From assembly GCA_963763085.1 (NCBI GenBank), contig CAVXNB010000001.1:124001-188000 (forward strand): 64,000 bases of DNA, in the 5' to 3' direction. The position numbers and the translations under genes were made by a program. Source of the DNA: CAVXNB01 sp963763085. GTDB lineage: Bacteria > Actinomycetota > Acidimicrobiia > Acidimicrobiales > Bog-793. A model generated the notes under the pieces. It was given only the letters and a program-made list of their open reading frames with translations. It had not been told where the DNA came from and did no database searches. Every line of letters begins with the position of its first letter. Position 1 is the stretch's first letter. Below, piece after piece: positions 60,057-64,000 of this stretch.

Positions 60057-61676
60057 GTGGAACTCGAGGAACTGCTGGCCGGAGTCCCGGCCGGCGACCC
60101 GGTGTCGCGGGCCGACCCCCACCTTGACCGCCCGCCGGCGCCGGCTCGGAGAGCCAAGAGGCCGCGCGGCGGCGCCCGACTCTCCGCCGCTGGGGGCGCC
60201 TTCGCCCGCAATCGGTGGGCGCCGATCGTCGTGCTCTTCGGCTTCAGCATGTTGATGTCCCTGTTCGTGTGGCCCGGCCACCTCGACGCCGACGCCCTCA
60301 AGCAGATACAGGAGGCCCAGACCGGGCGCTTCACCGACTGGTGGTCCCCGATCATCGACTGGATGATGCGGGGCCTCTTCCAGCTCGGCGGTGGGCCGGG
60401 AGTCGTCCTCGAGTGCACGATCTTCGTGGCGCTCGTCGCGATCTACCAGCTGCTACGGGTCCGCCTGTCCCGTTGGTGGGCGGTGCTCGCGACGATGGGC
60501 ATCGCCGTTTTTCCTCCGGTTCTCGGCTACCTGACCGCCCTCCAACGCGACGTGTGGTTCGGTTCGACGGCACTCATGACCTACGCCCTCCTCGTGCGGG
60601 CTGCGCGCTCGTCGAACCGAGCGCGGCGCGTGTGGGCGGTGGTCTCGCTCGTGTCGGTCTGGCTCGCCATGGCCGCCCGCCAGAACGCGATCCCAGCCCT
60701 GATACCGGGCGTGGTGATCGCCCTCCTCATGATCTCGAGGCCCGAGTCGTTTGGGCCGGCCTCGGCGGGCGCGCCCGCTACGCCAGACGTGCCCGCCACG
60801 CCGGACGTGCCCGCCACGCCGGAAGTGATCGTGAAGCGGGCAAAGCACCGCCGCAGCTGGGGCCGCCCGGTGGTGATAGCGCTCCTCACCGTCGTCGTGT
60901 TCGGCGTCTTCTACGAATCGCAGTCGGTGCTCACTTACGACGTGATCGGAGCCGTCCACGTCTATCCGCAGCAGGAGTTGTTCGAGCAGGATCTCGCCGG
61001 AATCTCGCTCCGGGAAGGCGTCGACCTGATCCCGCGGTCGATCTTCCCTGCGCACAGCCTCACCGTGCTGCGCCGGTACTACACGCCGGGCACGGTCATC
61101 CCGCTCGTCGAAGGCGCCGGTCATCCCCTCGTGACCTACGCCAAGGCGCCCGCCTACCACCAGCTCGAGAAGGCCTGGGAACAGGCGATCATCCACCATC
61201 CGGTCGGGTACTTCCACGCACGATGGAACCTCTGGATGGCCGAGATCGACTGGAACACGAATTCCTGGGCGCCGTATCACCCGGGCATCGACAAGAACCC
61301 GCTCGGTCTGCATCTGGCGTTTCCCGTGCTCGACCGATTCGTGCTCGCCTACCTGAGCTCGTTCGCGACGGCGGGGCTACGTGGGGGGATATTCACGAGA
61401 GCCTGGATCTACTTGCTGATCGCGCCGTTTCTGGGCTGGAGCCTGATCCGCAGGCGCCGGTCGTTCCAGGTACGCATCGTCGGCTTCATGGAGCTGGCGG
61501 CGTTCGTCTACACGCTCACGTTCGCCGTTGCGGCGATGGGCGAGACGTTCCGGTGGAACTGGTTCCTCGTCACGGCGACGAGCGTGGCGCTCGTCGTTCA
61601 GGCGGTCGAGTCGTACGAGTCCGCCGTGGAGAGGCGCGTCCAGCGCCGTTTGGCTGCCAGCACCCCCGTGCACTAG
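60057..61676 (+). CDS. hypothetical polytopic membrane protein with Pro/Thr repeat loop
   Basis: About 539 residues from GTG 60057; GTG 59976 is an alternative and the longer open frame is not convincing. About ten hydrophobic segments (VVLFGFSMLMSLFVWPGHL, TALMTYALLVRAARSS, VWAVVSLVSVWLAMAARQNA, VVIALLTVVVFGVFYESQS, GFMELAAFVYTLTFAVAAMG) surround soluble loops. The loop GHLDADALKQIQEAQTGRFT, then W-W-S-P, resembles the first loop of GT-C-type membrane glycosyltransferases; the family is not certain. A tandem PATPDV repeat lies near residue 245. Context is surface-glycan synthesis. The gap 59790-60056 shows no gene. Confidence 0.68.
   Translation: MELEELLAGVPAGDPVSRADPHLDRPPAPARRAKRPRGGARLSAAGGAFARNRWAPIVVLFGFSMLMSLFVWPGHLDADALKQIQEAQTGRFTDWWSPIIDWMMRGLFQLGGGPGVVLECTIFVALVAIYQLLRVRLSRWWAVLATMGIAVFPPVLGYLTALQRDVWFGSTALMTYALLVRAARSSNRARRVWAVVSLVSVWLAMAARQNAIPALIPGVVIALLMISRPESFGPASAGAPATPDVPATPDVPATPEVIVKRAKHRRSWGRPVVIALLTVVVFGVFYESQSVLTYDVIGAVHVYPQQELFEQDLAGISLREGVDLIPRSIFPAHSLTVLRRYYTPGTVIPLVEGAGHPLVTYAKAPAYHQLEKAWEQAIIHHPVGYFHARWNLWMAEIDWNTNSWAPYHPGIDKNPLGLHLAFPVLDRFVLAYLSSFATAGLRGGIFTRAWIYLLIAPFLGWSLIRRRRSFQVRIVGFMELAAFVYTLTFAVAAMGETFRWNWFLVTATSVALVVQAVESYESAVERRVQRRLAASTPVH
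60771..60824 (+). repeat. three tandem 18-bp repeats encoding PATPDV
   Basis: GTGCCCGCCACGCCGGAC occurs at 60789-60806 and nearly identically at 60771-60788 and 60807-60824, in frame, inside a cytoplasmic loop of the membrane protein. Copy number may vary between strains. Confidence 0.85.
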
Positions 61677-61692
61677 GGCCGGCAGGTACGCG

Positions 61693-62766
61693 CTAGCCCC
61701 CGCGTGGCTTCCTTACCCGCCGGAGCGGTGCGGTCACGCGCCACGAAGTGCTCTGCTCCAAGTCGACCACGCGCTCCCTGCAGGCAATCAGTTCCTTTCC
61801 GACGTGCTTGATCTCCGCCTCGAGATGTTCGGTCCGTTCGCGGGCCGTCTCGAGCTCCATCAGGCTGGCAGTCTGGAGCTGGAGGAGCTCGTCCTCGCGC
61901 TCGAGCAGCCTCAGCAGGTCCATCCGCTTGGAGAATCGCCTCGCGAACGCCCAGACGATGTCTTCGAGAAGCGGCTCGTGGGCTTTGTAGACCGTCCCGA
62001 GGTTGGCCCGGCCGAGCGATGGCGCGACGTCCGCGAGGAGTCGGAAGCGATGCTCGTCGCCCTGTGCTGATCGCTCGTCGAGGAAACGGGCGACGCCGGC
62101 CTGCACGAACGGCCCCCACGCGTACCGGCAGTCGTCGAGGACGGCGACGGCGTCCGGACGTTGCCGGAAGATTTCACGCAGGTCCTCGTAGACGGCGTCG
62201 GCCGTGTGCCCGCCGTCGACGAAGACGATCAGCTGGCTCGCGCCGTCGTCGGGAACAGGCAGCGGCACCGACGCGGTCAGCTGGGCAGATACGAGGTCGC
62301 TCGGCGCGCCGAGGTGGCCCAGTCGCAGATCGATGCGTTCGGCCACCTCGGGAAAGCGCGCCAGCGCGAGGGCGGCGACGTCCTGCACGCGGAGCTCGGT
62401 GTTCTCGATCGCGTCGAGCCAGGTCCCGAGCGTGGCCCGCTTGTCGTTGATCTCGTCGGCGATGAGCGGATTGGGGTCGATGCTGACCACTCTCACCACC
62501 GCCGGGTGACAGGCGAACAAGAAGGCGGATCCGCCCACGAACGTCCCGACGTCGAAGACGGTGACCGGCCGCCCGACGCTCGCGAGAAGCTCGGAGACCG
62601 CCAGCGCGTCGACGGGGGCGAGGGTCCAGATGTCGAGGATCTCGCGCGGCACCCCGGGGCAGATCTCGTGCACGACGGAGATGTAGCTGTCGAGTGCGCG
62701 ATGCAGGGCCAGCGGTTGGGTCACGTCGAAGGGCGAACTTGGCGCCAGCGTCTTCTCGTCGATCAT
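61693..62766 (-). CDS. class I SAM-dependent methyltransferase-like protein with coiled-coil tail
   Basis: 357 residues from ATG 62766, overlapping the glycosyltransferase stop by one base (TGATG). A Rossmann methyltransferase-like core: VTVFDVGTFVGGSAFLFACH (motif I), VRVVSIDPNPLIADEINDKR, LIVFVDGGHTADAVYEDLRE and VAVLDDCRYAWGPF. This pattern, with D-G-G-H-T and D-D-C, is that of cephalosporin-hydroxylase/TylF-like methyltransferases. A coiled-coil tail (LLRLLEREDELLQLQTASLM onwards) ends STSWRVTAPLRRVRK, a tail common in glycan-biosynthesis proteins. Confidence 0.75.
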   Translation of the reverse strand: MIDEKTLAPSSPFDVTQPLALHRALDSYISVVHEICPGVPREILDIWTLAPVDALAVSELLASVGRPVTVFDVGTFVGGSAFLFACHPAVVRVVSIDPNPLIADEINDKRATLGTWLDAIENTELRVQDVAALALARFPEVAERIDLRLGHLGAPSDLVSAQLTASVPLPVPDDGASQLIVFVDGGHTADAVYEDLREIFRQRPDAVAVLDDCRYAWGPFVQAGVARFLDERSAQGDEHRFRLLADVAPSLGRANLGTVYKAHEPLLEDIVWAFARRFSKRMDLLRLLEREDELLQLQTASLMELETARERTEHLEAEIKHVGKELIACRERVVDLEQSTSWRVTAPLRRVRKPRGG

Positions 62767-63602
62767 CACCAGTCCTCGTCGAGGTAGCCGACATCGGGAT
62801 GATAGATGCGGCCGACGCGACGGTGGTCCCACTCGCGCGTGCCGGTCTGGCTGAAGATGCGGCGCATGCGGCGCAGGTCAGCGCCTTGCCGCTGGGCGGA
62901 CTCACCGATCATCGAGAAGGGGAGCTTGTAGTAGCGGCCGACGATAATCGGGACGAAGACCAGGTCTCGCTCTTCGGCGATGAGATGGAGGATGAACTCC
63001 CAGTCCGCCCAATAGTCGAGCGACCGGTCGGTGACGTAGCCGCCGATCTCCAGGGCTTGGGCGGCATCGACGAGGGCGAGGGCGTCGATGTAATTGTCGA
63101 TCGTGAGCGTGAGCTGGGCGACTTCGTTCGAGCGGAGTGCGTCCGCCTTGCCGCGGTCGATGTCGATGAGATTGCCGTACACGAGTGCCGCCTCTGTCAT
63201 CCGGAACGCCCTGTAGAGCACCGGGATCGCCGCCGGCACGAGCTCGTTGTCGGCGTCCAGGAACAGCACGTTACGGTAGCGAGCCAGCTGCAGTCCGAGA
63301 TTGCGGACGCCCGTCAGGCCGAGATTCGTCGGCAGGAACACCGTGCCGAACCGCCGCTCGCCCACATGGGAGGCGATCGAGCGCAGCAGCCGCTGCGATC
63401 CGTCGCGGGACGCGTCGTCGACGACGATCACCTCGGAGGCGTGGCCGGCCTCCTCGAGCGCCTGGACGCTCGCGAGCGCCGAGGCCACCGACCGCGCCAG
63501 GAATGACTGGTGGTTCCAATTCGGGATGAAGATGGTTACCCCGGCCTCTTTCTCCGCGGCGGGTACCTGGCCGAGCGAACGGTCCGCCAGGAGCTCAGAC
63601 AC
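62766..63602 (-). CDS. GT2-family glycosyltransferase
   Basis: 278 residues from GTG 63602, which overlaps the preceding gene by 8 nt. It opens VTIFIPNWNHQSFLARSVAS with EVIVVDDASRDGSQRLL and LFLDADNELVPAAI (D-x-D-type metal site), the GT-A fold. EIGGYVTDRSLDYWADWEFI is the acceptor-side acidic region (E/D-D-W). It uses a nucleotide-sugar donor. The open frame continues upstream, but that part is antisense-like and lies in the preceding gene. Part of the minus-strand glycan operon that runs off the right edge. Confidence 0.88.
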   Translation of the reverse strand: MSELLADRSLGQVPAAEKEAGVTIFIPNWNHQSFLARSVASALASVQALEEAGHASEVIVVDDASRDGSQRLLRSIASHVGERRFGTVFLPTNLGLTGVRNLGLQLARYRNVLFLDADNELVPAAIPVLYRAFRMTEAALVYGNLIDIDRGKADALRSNEVAQLTLTIDNYIDALALVDAAQALEIGGYVTDRSLDYWADWEFILHLIAEERDLVFVPIIVGRYYKLPFSMIGESAQRQGADLRRMRRIFSQTGTREWDHRRVGRIYHPDVGYLDEDW

Positions 63603-64000
63603 GAGCGAGGGCCCGCGCCAGGTGCTCCCCCAGAGTTCCCTGTGCGAGGTAGTGCTGGCGGGCGGCATCGAACATGAGCTCGGGACCGAGATCGAGCAGT
63701 TGCTCGCCGAGGTCCTCCACGGACCGATAGATGTTCGGCACGCCGGCGAGGGCATCGAAGTGCCGGGCCTCGATCTTGCACGGGACGGCGCCGGCGAGCA
63801 TCGCGTCGAGAAACCGGAACGACTCGTAGTACGCCCATCGATGATGCGAGCACCAGACATAGCACGACGTCGACGAAAGCAGACGGTCGAGGGCGGCAGG
63901 GCTCAGCAGCCCTCCATGGGCGCGGACGGGGCGGAGCGAGGGCAGGAAGACGAAGCCGCTCGGGCCTAGATCCTCCATCAGAGCGTCGGCGAGCGCGGCC
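63595..64000 (-). CDS. glycosyltransferase-like protein, C-terminal part (runs off the window)
   Basis: Only the C-terminal part, about 135 residues, is inside the window; the frame is open to the right edge, so the gene starts beyond 64000. Visible: FVFLPSLRPVRAHGGLLSPA, CYVWCSHHRWAYYESFRFLD, AMLAGAVPCKIEARHFDALA and VPNIYRSVEDLGEQLLDLGP. A-M-L-A-G-x-V-P with a preceding aromatic-rich segment is like the nucleotide-binding end of GT-B enzymes or exostosin-like glycosyltransferases. It overlaps the GT2 gene by 8 nt, so it is upstream in the same operon. Confidence 0.65.
   Translation of the reverse strand, partial: AALADALMEDLGPSGFVFLPSLRPVRAHGGLLSPAALDRLLSSTSCYVWCSHHRWAYYESFRFLDAMLAGAVPCKIEARHFDALAGVPNIYRSVEDLGEQLLDLGPELMFDAARQHYLAQGTLGEHLARALARV

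Noticed and set aside
1..64000. CRISPR arrays, insertion sequences, rRNA operons, prophage structural genes and polyketide or peptide-synthetase clusters.
   Set aside because: I looked for regularly spaced repeats, transposase motifs and megasynthase domains and saw none. The only mobility genes are the tyrosine recombinase and its tRNA neighbour.

Overview
The window is high-GC DNA with dense coding on both strands, many 4-nt stop/start overlaps and frequent GTG starts. The run rimO-pgsA-cinA-recA, an actinobacterial 6C small RNA, a LexA box of CGAAC-N4-GTTYG type, an F420-type luciferase-fold oxidoreductase and an Eis-like acetyltransferase point to an actinobacterium (Actinomycetota). I would guess an uncultured lineage near Acidimicrobiia, but that rank is inference. 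At least eight otherwise intact genes are broken by a single apparent 1-nt frameshift, which looks more like residual assembly indels than real gene decay.

Layout. 0-10.5 kb: oxidoreductase, Eis-like acetyltransferase, amino-acid permease, ECF sigma/anti-sigma pair, DUF4349 protein, Rrf2 regulator, an 11-residue-repeat helical protein and a UvrD-like helicase. 10.5-16 kb: hydrolase, membrane-anchored MurF-like ligase, Ddl and a PH/SHOCT membrane protein in one direction, then a CoA-transferase. 16-21 kb: housekeeping block rimO-pgsA-cinA-recA with an SOS box. 21-24 kb: saccharopine-dehydrogenase-like protein, DsbA-like protein, GNAT and LysR regulator. 24-36 kb: the most unusual region. A 6C RNA precedes a HAD-phosphatase/acyltransferase gene, followed 9 bp later by an asparagine synthase fused to a CofE-like (F420-0:glutamate ligase family) domain. 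Convergent to these is a four-gene minus-strand operon, every junction a 4-nt overlap: acyl-reductase/HAD fusion, zinc dehydrogenase, lactate-racemase-like protein, PlsC-like acyltransferase. Two HAD and two PlsC domains plus an acyl-reductase suggest lipid or lipid-headgroup chemistry.

36-46 kb: accessory region starting with a tyrosine recombinase beside tRNA-Val(CAC). It holds a two-gene HicA-like/HTH cassette flanked by imperfect 22-bp direct repeats, a broken BNR-repeat protein, a RelE-like orphan, a methyltransferase, an arylsulfatase, and a VapBC pair with a palindromic operator. 46-64 kb: EamA transporter, then a surface-glycan-like region. Methyltransferases, glycosyltransferases, a sugar-nucleotide epimerase and polytopic glycosyltransferase-like membrane proteins surround an FtsX-type ABC exporter with two ATPases. 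A Gly-Trp-rich Ig-like module is shared by a methyltransferase (47.3 kb) and a GT4 glycosyltransferase (58.8 kb). The last gene runs off the right edge.
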